A stretch of DNA of 64,000 nucleotides from an uncultured Bacteroidales bacterium (GTDB taxonomy: Bacteria; Bacteroidota; Bacteroidia; Bacteroidales; F082): the NCBI GenBank assembly GCA_947303085.1, contig CAMYXP010000001.1:62001-126000 (forward strand). The letters are read 5' to 3'. Both the position numbers and the translations under genes were made by a program. How positions within the stretch are numbered: the first letter of the stretch is position 1; each line of letters starts with the position of its first letter. Under the pieces are notes generated by a model that was given only the letters and a program-made list of their open reading frames with translations, searched no databases and was not told the origin of the DNA. Shown piece after piece: positions 55,051 to 64,000 of the stretch.

Positions 55051-57033
55051 ATGCCTTCGAAGAAGATTCATAAAGTGCTTATTGCTGGCCGCGGAGAGAT
55101 TGCGGTGAGGGTGATGCGTACGCTTAAGAAGCTGAGTATCAACTCAGTAGTAATCTATGCCGACAACGACGCCGACGCATTGCACCGCCGTATGGCCGAT
55201 GAGGCACGCCCTCTCGGCAACGGCCAACTTAAAGATACTTACCTCAATATTCAGAAGATTATCGACGCAGCTTTGGATACTGGCGCCGACGCCATACATC
55301 CTGGCTACGGATTTTTGTCGGAAAGTCCGGAACTTGCCGAGGCTTGCGCGAATAACAATATCATCTTCATCGGTCCTGATGCCGACACCATGCGCCTCAT
55401 GGGTAACAAAATCGCTGCACGCGAGTTTGCGAAATCGCACGGAATACCAGTGACTACTGGTGTTACCGGCACCATGGACGATATCATGAGGCAGGCCGAC
55501 AAGCTTCCGTATCCTGTGCTGATAAAGGCAGCGGCAGGCGGCGGTGGAAAAGGCATGCACATAGTCTGCAAAAAAGAAGATTTGCGTGACGAGCTTGAGA
55601 AAGCATCGCGCGAGGCGCAGAAATACTTCGGCGACGGCGAGGTTTACGTCGAGAAATATGTCGAAAACCCGCGCCATATCGAGGTGCAGGTGCTTGCAGA
55701 CCATTACGGCAACGTGATTCATCTCTACGAACGCGAATGTTCGGTGCAACGTCGCTACCAAAAAATCATCGAAGAATCGCCGTCGCCGACACTCACTCCA
55801 GAGAAACGTCAGGCGATATGCGAAACCGCGGTAAGTCTCTGTAAAGCAGTTGGTTACAAAAACGCTGGCACGGTGGAGTTTTTGGTTGACAAAGACCTCA
55901 ATTTCTACTTCCTTGAGATGAACACGCGTATCCAGGTGGAGCATCCCGTCACGGAGCAGCGCACTGGAATCGACATTGTTGAAGAGCAGATTCGCATAGC
56001 TCGCGGCAAGGAGATGGGCTGGACGCAGGACATGATTCAGGACAAGGGTCACGCCATCGAATGCCGTGTATATGCTGAGGATGCGGCGAACGACTTCCTT
56101 CCGGCAGCAGGCGAAGTGACACTCTATCACGAGCCTCAGATGCGCGGCGTGCGTATCGACAGCAGCATCGACGGTCCGTGCACAATCAGCGACAGCTACG
56201 ACCCGATAATCGCCAAGCTTATCTGCTTCGGCAAGACCAGAGATGAAGCTATAGAAATTACTCGCAGAGCTTTGAAGGAATATATCGTCCAAACTGAGAA
56301 GACGAATATCCCTTATCTGCAAAGTATAATTGATAATCAAGACTTTACAAATAATAAAATCGACACTTCCTATTGCGGGAAGCATCAGGAGGAGCTGGTT
56401 GAGACCATGCGTCAGGCTCGCCAAAATATCAAGAAAGAAGATGTGGCGGCGTTGTTCCTCTTCCATGATTTCAATAACCGTCAGGATACTGCAAACGTCT
56501 GGAACTCAATAGGTTACTGGCGTTTCCAGATGTCGCTGAACGTCACAGTGGAAGGCGAGTCGATGAAGGTGCAGATCAATCATCTTTCGAGCACCAACCT
56601 CGAGTGCGTCATCAACGGAAAGCCTTATTCTGTAATGCTTTCGCAGAATGGCGAGGTACAGAAGGTGATAATCAACGGCCGCACTGAGCCTGTGTTTGTG
56701 TCACAGACCCCGCATCACGACTACTGCGTGCATCTGCGCGGCTTAGATTTCATCTGCCATCGCGACGACCAGCTCAACGACATGCGTGACTATTCGCATA
56801 CCGACATTGCTGCCGATGACATGAAGTTTTTCTCGCCAATGCCTGGTAACGTAATGAAAATCAACGTAAAAGAAGGCGATGATGTGCATTACGGCACAAT
56901 TCTTTGCATCGTGGAGGCTATGAAGATGGAAAACAATATTGTGGCGAAAGGCGATGCTAAAGTAGTGAAAATCAATGTTAAAGAAGGTGAAAAAGTAGAT
57001 ACGAAAACAGTTTTAATTGAACTTGGAATATGA
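55051..57033 (+). CDS. Acyl-CoA carboxylase alpha subunit: biotin carboxylase fused to biotinyl carrier domain
   Basis: VLIAGRGEIAVRVMRTLK; KAAAGGGGKGMHIV; FLEMNTRIQVEHPVTE; C-terminal EAMKMENNIVAKG; ATG 55051 lies downstream of the -7-like TACTTTTG. Confidence 0.93.
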   Translation: MPSKKIHKVLIAGRGEIAVRVMRTLKKLSINSVVIYADNDADALHRRMADEARPLGNGQLKDTYLNIQKIIDAALDTGADAIHPGYGFLSESPELAEACANNNIIFIGPDADTMRLMGNKIAAREFAKSHGIPVTTGVTGTMDDIMRQADKLPYPVLIKAAAGGGGKGMHIVCKKEDLRDELEKASREAQKYFGDGEVYVEKYVENPRHIEVQVLADHYGNVIHLYERECSVQRRYQKIIEESPSPTLTPEKRQAICETAVSLCKAVGYKNAGTVEFLVDKDLNFYFLEMNTRIQVEHPVTEQRTGIDIVEEQIRIARGKEMGWTQDMIQDKGHAIECRVYAEDAANDFLPAAGEVTLYHEPQMRGVRIDSSIDGPCTISDSYDPIIAKLICFGKTRDEAIEITRRALKEYIVQTEKTNIPYLQSIIDNQDFTNNKIDTSYCGKHQEELVETMRQARQNIKKEDVAALFLFHDFNNRQDTANVWNSIGYWRFQMSLNVTVEGESMKVQINHLSSTNLECVINGKPYSVMLSQNGEVQKVIINGRTEPVFVSQTPHHDYCVHLRGLDFICHRDDQLNDMRDYSHTDIAADDMKFFSPMPGNVMKINVKEGDDVHYGTILCIVEAMKMENNIVAKGDAKVVKINVKEGEKVDTKTVLIELGI

Positions 57034-58172
57034 ATTTCGGATTGACTGAAAAACAAATCGAAGTGCGCGCGAAAGTCCGCGATTTCGCTGAGAAAGAGGT
57101 GAAACCTGTGGCGGCGTTCAACGACGAGCACGAGAAATTCGACGTCGAGCTGACCAAGAAGATGGGCGAACTCGGACTTCTTGGTATGTGCGTGCCTCAG
57201 GAATACGGCGGTCAGGGACTCGACACTTTGTCGTATATCATTGCTGTTGAGGAACTTGCGCGTGTCGACGGCTCCACGGCAGCTACCATAGCGGCGGACA
57301 ACTCGCTGGGTATCGGCCCAATCAAGGAATACGGAACGAAAGAACAGAAAGAGAAATATCTCCCACGTCTCTGCAAAGACCATCTCTGGGGCTTCGGTCT
57401 CACCGAGGAAACGGCCGGCAGCGACTCGAGAGGAACAAAATCGACTGCAAAGAAGGTTGATAATCAATGGGTTATCAACGGAACAAAGATATTCATCACC
57501 AACAGCGCCACCCCGATGACACTCGGAAGCACCATCCAGGTAATATCTGGCGAGAGCAACGGAAAGCCTGAGTTTACAGCTTTTCTCATCGAGAACACAA
57601 CTCCTGGCTTCACTCAGCGTCCGATGGACCGCAAGATGATGTGGCGCGCCTCGAACACTGGAGAGCTGAAGTTCAACAACGTGAAGCTAAACGACGAGAA
57701 CATCCTCGGAAAACCTGGCGATGGCTCACATATCATGCTTGCAACGCTCGACGGCGGACGTCTCTCCATCGGCGCGATGGGATTAGGTTGCGCTCAGGGT
57801 GCCTTCGAGATGGCTCTCGAATATTCGAAACAGCGCGAGCAGTTTGGGAAGCCGGTGTGCAAGTTCCAGGCTGTCAGCTTTATGCTTGCCGAGATGGCGA
57901 TGAAGATCGAGGCGGCACGCGAGCTGCTTTACAAGGCCTGCCGCATGAAAGACGCTCATCTGCCTTACGGAAAACAAGCCGCAATGGCGAAACTCTACTG
58001 CTCACAAGTGGCTGCAGAGGTTTGCGATAAAGCCGTCCAGGTGATGGGAGGTCACGGTCTGCTGAAGGATTTCAACATGGAACGCTTCTATCGTGACCAG
58101 CGCATCCTGCAAATCGGCGAAGGAACGAGCGAAATTTTGAAACTCGTTATCTCAAGATATATAGGTTGTTAA
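57030..58172 (+). CDS. Acyl-CoA dehydrogenase
   Basis: GFGLTEETAGSDSRGTKSTA; FITNSATP; YSKQREQFGKPVCKFQAVSFMLAEMA; GHGLLKDFNMERFYRDQRILQIGEGTSEI. Confidence 0.95.
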   Translation: MNFGLTEKQIEVRAKVRDFAEKEVKPVAAFNDEHEKFDVELTKKMGELGLLGMCVPQEYGGQGLDTLSYIIAVEELARVDGSTAATIAADNSLGIGPIKEYGTKEQKEKYLPRLCKDHLWGFGLTEETAGSDSRGTKSTAKKVDNQWVINGTKIFITNSATPMTLGSTIQVISGESNGKPEFTAFLIENTTPGFTQRPMDRKMMWRASNTGELKFNNVKLNDENILGKPGDGSHIMLATLDGGRLSIGAMGLGCAQGAFEMALEYSKQREQFGKPVCKFQAVSFMLAEMAMKIEAARELLYKACRMKDAHLPYGKQAAMAKLYCSQVAAEVCDKAVQVMGGHGLLKDFNMERFYRDQRILQIGEGTSEILKLVISRYIGC

Positions 58173-58184
58173 AAATATAAAATC

Positions 58185-59087
58185 ATGGAAATCACCAAAT
58201 TAAATCAAATGTTCGACGTGCTGAAGAGCCGTCCAAAAAAACGTCTCGTAGCAGCTTTTGCTATGGATGACCACACTGTTTGCGCTGTCAACGACGCTGT
58301 CGACAACGGTCTTATCGACGCCACCCTCATCGGTGACGAGGCGCGTATCGCTGAGATCTGCAAGGCAGAAGGTATCGACATCAAGAAGTTCAGAATCGTC
58401 CAGGAGACCGACGACGTGAAGGCTGCCGCTTTGGCATGCGACCTCATCAACCGCGGCGAAGGCGACATCCTCATGAAGGGTCTTCTCCCAACCGATAAAT
58501 ACATGCGCGCCATCCTCAACAAGGAACGCGGTCTCTGCCCACCAAACGTCACCCTGGCACACGTCGCAGTGATTCAGAACCCTAACTACCACAAGCTTCT
58601 CGTGGCTTCTGACTGCGCCATCATCCCATTGCCTGACCTCAAGCAGAAACAGACAATCTTGAAATATGTCACCACAGTGTCGAAGGCTCTCGGCGTGAAG
58701 ACTCCGAAAGTCGCTCTCGTGACAGCTACCGAGCAGATGAGCGCCGGCATCCCGGCATGCGTCGACGCAGCTATCATCTCGAAGATGGCCGACCGTGGTC
58801 AGATCAAGGGTTGCCTCGTCGAAGGTCCTATCTCTCTCGACCTCGCTTGCGACGCTGAGACAGCACAGATTAAAGGCATGAACAGCCCAGTGGCTGGCGA
58901 CGCCGACTGCCTCGTGTTCCCTAACCTCGAAGCATCGAATGTGTTCTACAAATGCTGCTCGAAATTCGACAAAGCAGAAATCGGCGCAATGCTCATGGGT
59001 GCCAAGGTTCCTTGCGTCCTTTCATCACGCGGCGACACCTCGCTCACTAAGTTGTATTCAATCGCATTGGCAGCATTAATCGCATAA
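58185..59087 (+). CDS. ptb: Phosphate butyryltransferase-like phosphate acyltransferase
   Basis: PTA_PTB family: DILMKGLLPTDKYMRAILNKERGL; ISLDLACDAETAQIKGMNSPVAGDADCLVFPNLEASNVFYKC; adjacent to buk. Confidence 0.9.
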   Translation: MEITKLNQMFDVLKSRPKKRLVAAFAMDDHTVCAVNDAVDNGLIDATLIGDEARIAEICKAEGIDIKKFRIVQETDDVKAAALACDLINRGEGDILMKGLLPTDKYMRAILNKERGLCPPNVTLAHVAVIQNPNYHKLLVASDCAIIPLPDLKQKQTILKYVTTVSKALGVKTPKVALVTATEQMSAGIPACVDAAIISKMADRGQIKGCLVEGPISLDLACDAETAQIKGMNSPVAGDADCLVFPNLEASNVFYKCCSKFDKAEIGAMLMGAKVPCVLSSRGDTSLTKLYSIALAALIA

Positions 59088-59108
59088 ATAACATAAAACA
59101 TAAAAATC

Positions 59109-60179
59109 ATGTATAAACTGTTAATCGTAAATCCAGGCTCGACATCAACGAAGGTTGCTGTTTTCAATGACAAGGAACAGGTTTTCAAGAAAAACATCAA
59201 ACATTCTGTTGAAGATTTGGCTAAATTCGATAAGATCGCTGACCAGTTTTCTTATCGTAAAGAAGTGATTCTCAATGAGTTGAAAAACGAAGGCGTTGAT
59301 ATTAACGGTCTCAGCGCAGTTGTTGGCCGCGGCGGTCTGCTTCACCCGCTCACATCAGGTGTTTACGAGGTGAACGAAGTCATGCTTCGTGACCTTAAGG
59401 CTGCCACATACGGCGAGCACGCCTGCAACCTCGGCGGCTTGATCGCTAACGACATCGCCAAGGAATACGGCGTTAAGGCATTCATTGCCGACCCTGTCGT
59501 CGTCGACGAGATGGAGGAACTGGCACGTTTCTCGGGTCACCCGTTGTTCCCACGTATCTCTATCTTCCACGCACTCAACCAGAAGATGATCGCCCGTCAG
59601 CATGCTGAGGCTGTTGGCAAGAAATACGAAGACCTTAACCTTATCGGTGTGCACCTCGGCGGTGGTATCTCGGTGGCGGCCCACAAGAAAGGTCGCGTGG
59701 TCGATGTCAACAACGCTTTGAACGGCGACGGTCCTTTTACACCTGAACGTTCGGGCGCTCTTCCGTCAGGTCCATTGATGAAGGCTTGCTTCAGCGGCAA
59801 ATACACCAAGAAAGACGTTGACCTTATGCTTAAAGGACAAGGCGGTTTTGTGGCTTATCTCGGCACCAACGACGCTCTCGAGGTTGAAAACGCAGTGAAG
59901 GCCGGCAACAAGGAATGGGAGAAGGTGTATCGCGCCATGGCTTACCAGGTCGCTAAGGAAATCGGCGGTCTCGCGGCAGCGGCTCTCGACATGAACGTCG
60001 ACGGCATCTTCATCACCGGCGGTATGGCCTACGACAAGACATTCTGTGGCATTGTGACCGAACACGTCGAGAAGATCGCTCCTGTTTACCGTTACCCAGG
60101 TGAAGACGAGATGCTCGCCCTCGCCCTCAATGGCATCATGGTATTGGACGGCAAGGCCGAAAATAAAAAATATGAATGA
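59109..60179 (+). CDS. buk: Butyrate kinase
   Basis: LLIVNPGSTSTKVAVF; VVGRGGLLHPLTSGVYEVN; GVHLGGGISVAAHKKGRVVDVNNALNGDGPFTPERSGALP. Confidence 0.95.
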   Translation: MYKLLIVNPGSTSTKVAVFNDKEQVFKKNIKHSVEDLAKFDKIADQFSYRKEVILNELKNEGVDINGLSAVVGRGGLLHPLTSGVYEVNEVMLRDLKAATYGEHACNLGGLIANDIAKEYGVKAFIADPVVVDEMEELARFSGHPLFPRISIFHALNQKMIARQHAEAVGKKYEDLNLIGVHLGGGISVAAHKKGRVVDVNNALNGDGPFTPERSGALPSGPLMKACFSGKYTKKDVDLMLKGQGGFVAYLGTNDALEVENAVKAGNKEWEKVYRAMAYQVAKEIGGLAAAALDMNVDGIFITGGMAYDKTFCGIVTEHVEKIAPVYRYPGEDEMLALALNGIMVLDGKAENKKYE

Positions 60180-60181
60180 TG

Positions 60182-60208
60182 GTAGGGGCGAATATAATTC
60201 GCCCTTAC
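60182..60208. repeat. Palindromic repeat, family of 23917
   Basis: GTAGGGGCGAAT-ATA-ATTCGCCCTTAC. Confidence 0.8.
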
Positions 60209-60218
60209 ACAATATTTT

Positions 60219-61787
60219 ATGCGTCGAATTAAATTTTTAATCCTAACATTATTTGTCTTTGCCTGTTGTGGCGTTTATGCCCAGCAGAACGGCAAGACGC
60301 TTGTCCATATCGAACACGCCGACCATCAGGTCTACGACGAATCGTTCGGTAAGGATGTGGAACGCCTCATCGGAAACGTGGTGCTGCGTCAGGATTCGAC
60401 GTTTTTTTACAGCGACAGCGCGCATTTCAACGAGAAGACGCGTTACTTCGACGGCTTTGGTCATGTTCATATCAAGGTGAACGACACCACCGACATCTTC
60501 AGCGATAAATGTAAGTATGCCGGCGACAAGAAATTTGCCGAGCTTTTCGACAATGTCATCCTTAAAGATGACTCTACAGTGTTGAAAACCAATTACATGA
60601 CCTACGATAGAAATAAGCATCTCGCCACCTATCCGCGTCATGGAACTATTACTCGCAACGATAAAAATCTTGTTTCTGACAAAGGTTATTACCGCGATGA
60701 TATCCAGGTGGCATATTTCCGCAAAAATGTTGTCGTGACAACGCCGAAAAGCCAAATGTTTACTGATACTCTCGTGTATAAGATACAAGAGGAGAAAATG
60801 TATTTTTATGGCCCTACGACGATTTATTATGAAGATAATATCCTTGTGGGAAATTTCGGCTGGTACGACACTCAAAATGAGGTGGCTTATCTCGACAAAC
60901 GTGCCACTTTGAGCAATGACGGCTATTCAATCTCTTCTGACTCAATGTTTTACGATGGAAAGATTGAATTCGCGAAGGCTATGAGCAATGTCTTCATTCA
61001 TGACACCATCAACAAGGCTATAATTGAAGGAAATTATGGTGAGATGTGGAAAAAGTTAGGCAAGAGTTTTGTTACCGACAGTGTGCGAGCGCTTTATTTT
61101 GCTGAGAAAGATACGCTTTTCCTGCATTCCGACACCTTGTTTTTCTTCATGGATACCGTCAATGAGAAGCCGGAGCGGGTTTTGGCATATTACAATGTGC
61201 GTTTCTATCGCAACGACATCCAGGGGAAATGCGATTCATTGAATTATTATGTAGCCGATTCCACAGCTAAGATGCGCATCAATCCAATGATTTGGGCTGA
61301 AAACAGTCAGCTGAGCGGCGATTCAATCAACATTGTTATCGCCAATAGAGCTATCGACAGCGCTTTGCTTTATCCTAATGGTTTTATCATTCAAAAAGAT
61401 ACCATCGAAGGTTTTAACCAGATAAAAGGTAAAATCATGACGGCTTATTTCAAAAATAATGAGCTTGACCATGTTTATGACGATGGTAATGCCGAGACGG
61501 TGTATTGGCTGAGGGAGGAAGACGGCTCGATTATCGGCATCAACGTGTCGCAGAGTGTGGCGATGGATATCAAAATCAAAGATAATCAGATAGTTAGGAT
61601 AAAATATTTCAAAAAAACCACCGAGACTTTATATCCGATTGAGAAGCTGAAGCCGGGGGTGGAGATTTTGAAAGGCTTCGAGTGGAAGGAGCATCTGCGT
61701 CCGGTCGACAAAAACGACATTTACCGCAAGGAGGTGAAAGCGGTTGAAGACACAGGCAAAGGCCGTCGAAAAGGTCGTCGTAAATAA
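60219..61787 (+). CDS. OstA/LptA-like organic solvent tolerance protein
   Basis: VERLIGNVVLRQDSTFFYSDSAHFNEKTRYFDGFGHVHIKVNDTTDIFSDKCKYAG repeated OstA-like pattern. Confidence 0.88.
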   Translation: MRRIKFLILTLFVFACCGVYAQQNGKTLVHIEHADHQVYDESFGKDVERLIGNVVLRQDSTFFYSDSAHFNEKTRYFDGFGHVHIKVNDTTDIFSDKCKYAGDKKFAELFDNVILKDDSTVLKTNYMTYDRNKHLATYPRHGTITRNDKNLVSDKGYYRDDIQVAYFRKNVVVTTPKSQMFTDTLVYKIQEEKMYFYGPTTIYYEDNILVGNFGWYDTQNEVAYLDKRATLSNDGYSISSDSMFYDGKIEFAKAMSNVFIHDTINKAIIEGNYGEMWKKLGKSFVTDSVRALYFAEKDTLFLHSDTLFFFMDTVNEKPERVLAYYNVRFYRNDIQGKCDSLNYYVADSTAKMRINPMIWAENSQLSGDSINIVIANRAIDSALLYPNGFIIQKDTIEGFNQIKGKIMTAYFKNNELDHVYDDGNAETVYWLREEDGSIIGINVSQSVAMDIKIKDNQIVRIKYFKKTTETLYPIEKLKPGVEILKGFEWKEHLRPVDKNDIYRKEVKAVEDTGKGRRKGRRK

Positions 61788-61849
61788 TTTTGAAAAATAA
61801 TTGTCGGGCGTATCAAAAAAAGCTGTAACTTTGCAGCGCAAAAATCAAT

Positions 61850-61925
61850 GGGGTATTAGCTCAGTTGGTAGAGCGTTTGAATGGCATTCAAAAGGTCAGG
61901 AGTTCGATTCTCCTATGCTCCACCA
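61850..61925 (+). tRNA. tRNA-Ala (anticodon GGC), CCA encoded
   Basis: GGGGTAT...ATGCTCC A CCA; anticodon loop ATGGCAT; T arm AGGAG-TTCGATT-CTCCT. Confidence 0.92.
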
Positions 61926-61956
61926 AAAAAGGTTGCAACACGTTGCAACCTTTTTT
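61925..61956. terminator. Bidirectional hairpin terminator
   Basis: AAAAAAGGTTGCAAC-AC-GTTGCAACCTTTTTT. Confidence 0.75.
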
Positions 61957-61957
61957 A

Positions 61958-64000
61958 TTATTTCACGTTAGCCTTCAAAGAACTGGAAATGATCTTCTTA
62001 ATCTCTGTGATCTTCTCCTCCTTGTAGTCGCGCTTCTCTGGCTTGAACAGGTTCTTGTGACGGCTTCTTCTCACCTTAAATTTCATGTTATCGAAGTCAG
62101 GGCCTTTGATTTCGACGCCTAACCTGCTGAGAATCGGCGGACTGAGTACCGAGATGTGGTAGTCGTAGCTCATGTCGAGGTTGTGACGGCCGTAGAGCAT
62201 GGCCGAATATCTGTCCATTGAAACGGAGAACGGATAAACGTCGATCTCGTTCTTAAACACCGTAAACTGCACGTCGAGAGAGTCGATCTTGTTGTCGGTT
62301 TTCTTGCGGAACTTCAGCTTTTTCTTGATGGTGTTAAATGTCTCACCGTCGAGAACCACCAAATCTTTTCCTTCGATGCTGCACGCCGCCTTCAAAGTCG
62401 AATACTTAGGTGTGTAGTCTGACTTCAGGTTTGTCTCAGCAGCGAAGTGGAACTCGGCTTGGCCTTCGAACGACTTCAACATCGGGACGATGGTGTCGAG
62501 GTCAGGCATGATTTTTATCATCTCGGCGATGTCGATGTCGAGCAGATGGAAGTCCAATCCAACATACAGATGGTTCTTCCGTTTCGACTTATATATTGCC
62601 GTAAGCTGCATCTTGGCCGCCTCGCTGGTGAAGCCCATCTCTTGCAATACAAGGATGCCGTCTTTGATGGTGAGGTCGCCGCCCACGTTGCGAATCTGCA
62701 TCTCACCGGCCAAAGCGCCTTCAATGGCGGTGTGCAACTTGATATCCACGCCGTAAGGCACCATAAACGGGTTGTCTTCCTTGGCGATGGTATCGACCGT
62801 AACCTCTTCTTCCGAACCCATGCCGTTGAAGATGTCCATGAGCTGGTTTACGTCGGTGTATTTTGAGGTGAATGCGAACTCTCCTTGCAGTAACTCATTG
62901 TTTTTGAAGTGGTTATAGATATTGGTAAGAGTTCCTGCAAGCTCAAAGTCGGAGTTGCCCAGCACTATCTGGCTGTTGCCGATGTTGAGACCTTCTTCGG
63001 TATACGTCATGTCAATCTCAGGGATTACAACCTGCTCACTGAGGTCTTTCATGGCGAAGACAGCGTTGTTGAGGTCGACGTTGAATTTCGGATCCCATTG
63101 TAAAAGTACATCATCCTCCTTCTCGTCGTAGTCGGCGTTCGCGTCGAGTGAGATGGCCTCGGTGGCGAAATACATCTCGTCGCCCATGCTGAACACGAGG
63201 CTGTCGCTGCTGTAGACGGCTGCGTACGAGGTGTTGCCCTCGTTGATTGATGGGAGCATGAACGCGCTGCCTGTGGCATTGTCGGAATGCAACACCATGT
63301 CATCCATGTTGAAGTCAATCCTGCTGAATCCGAAGTCGGCGATGGCTGCCATGGTGGCGTTTTCATCAAGCACGTTCGACACCTGCGCGTCGATGTTGAA
63401 GTCGTTGAGCGCCGCCGTCATCATGTTGGTGATGTCTGCATTGAGGTCGGTGCCGCTGAGTCTCACCTGCGCCAGTCCGCCTTGCAGTATGTTGCCCGAC
63501 GGGTTAGGCAAAGCGAAGTCGACGCTCATGTCGCTGGTGTTAAGGTTGATGGTGTCGCTGTAGGTGATAGCCACATCTTTAAGCTTGAGCTTTCCGCTGA
63601 GCTTGGTGTGCATCAGGTCGGCATTGGCGAACTGGTCGACGGTGCCGCGCACGTTGAGGTCGGCTTTCAAAATGCCTTGCGCAATAAGCTCTTCAGGCAG
63701 GAACGACTTGATATCGTTGAAGTTGACATCGGCCTTGACGCTGAAGTTGCAAAGCATCTTGTCGAGTACGTCTTTCACGGTACCGCTGGCCGCCACCAGA
63801 CTGTGGTTCATGCTGGCTCTCAATGAGTTAACGGTAACGTCCGACTTGCCGTTTAGGTCGAGGTCGGCATGAATACTGGTGTTGACGTTGGTGAGTGGGT
63901 GAGGCAACACCTCGTCCATCTCAAAGAATCCGTCGTTAAGCTTCACGTCGGCGGCAACGACAGGCATTGTCTGCTCGTTGTAAACGCCTTCCACATGTGC
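61958..64000 (-). CDS. AsmA-like C-terminal region protein (partial, N-terminus outside window)
   Basis: LKDVAITYSDTINLNTSDMSVDFALPNPSGNILQGGLAQVRLSGTDLNADI; RNVGGDLTIKDGILVLQEMGFTSEAAKMQLTAIYKSKRKNHLYVGLDFHLLDIDIAEM. Confidence 0.82.
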   Translation of the reverse strand, partial: AHVEGVYNEQTMPVVAADVKLNDGFFEMDEVLPHPLTNVNTSIHADLDLNGKSDVTVNSLRASMNHSLVAASGTVKDVLDKMLCNFSVKADVNFNDIKSFLPEELIAQGILKADLNVRGTVDQFANADLMHTKLSGKLKLKDVAITYSDTINLNTSDMSVDFALPNPSGNILQGGLAQVRLSGTDLNADITNMMTAALNDFNIDAQVSNVLDENATMAAIADFGFSRIDFNMDDMVLHSDNATGSAFMLPSINEGNTSYAAVYSSDSLVFSMGDEMYFATEAISLDANADYDEKEDDVLLQWDPKFNVDLNNAVFAMKDLSEQVVIPEIDMTYTEEGLNIGNSQIVLGNSDFELAGTLTNIYNHFKNNELLQGEFAFTSKYTDVNQLMDIFNGMGSEEEVTVDTIAKEDNPFMVPYGVDIKLHTAIEGALAGEMQIRNVGGDLTIKDGILVLQEMGFTSEAAKMQLTAIYKSKRKNHLYVGLDFHLLDIDIAEMIKIMPDLDTIVPMLKSFEGQAEFHFAAETNLKSDYTPKYSTLKAACSIEGKDLVVLDGETFNTIKKKLKFRKKTDNKIDSLDVQFTVFKNEIDVYPFSVSMDRYSAMLYGRHNLDMSYDYHISVLSPPILSRLGVEIKGPDFDNMKFKVRRSRHKNLFKPEKRDYKEEKITEIKKIISSSLKANVK

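Noticed and set aside
55144-56466. Long antisense ORF (440 aa, - strand)
   Set aside because: Shadow of the biotin carboxylase gene; low-complexity His/Arg/Val-rich translation without recognisable domain.

Overview
The window reads as chromosomal DNA from a Bacteroidales-type bacterium. The basis is Bacteroidetes-type -7 promoters (TAnnTTTG), several type IX secretion (T9SS) C-terminal sorting domains, BspA-like LRRs, S46/M49-like/M1 peptidases and OstA/AsmA proteins. Most of it is housekeeping and amino-acid/peptide metabolism: RNase R, fba, pgk, prs, pth, rplY, rlmN, hemW, udk, a Na+-translocating methylmalonyl-CoA decarboxylase cluster, a methylcrotonyl-CoA carboxylase-like set, ptb-buk, and two tRNAs (Leu-CAA, Ala-GGC). 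No CRISPR array, prophage or canonical transposon was seen. The most unusual content is short interspersed DNA. (1) Degenerate period-7 arrays (units near DYYRANR, e.g. ACTAAAG/GCTAATG/GCCAAAG/GTTGAAA) sit at many gene 3' ends, often as hairpins. They often overlap stop codons, and one is carried in frame inside an alcohol dehydrogenase gene. (2) A REP/REPIN-like repeat (GTCATTYCGAgcgNNNgcGAGRAATC) occurs singly and as inverted pairs. It is translated in at least four proteins, and an AT-rich GIY-YIG nuclease ORF sits between two inverted copies, a candidate repeat/nuclease system. (3) A third palindrome (GTARGGGCGAAT..ATTCGCCCTTAC) occurs twice. Other loci of interest: an HTH-Fic gene with a palindromic candidate operator, a MATE transporter with an internal deletion, two orphan T9SS-domain fossils, mirrored divergent promoters at prs/tRNA-Leu, and helically phased direct repeats just after tRNA-Leu. 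All calls come from reading the sequence; no database search was run.
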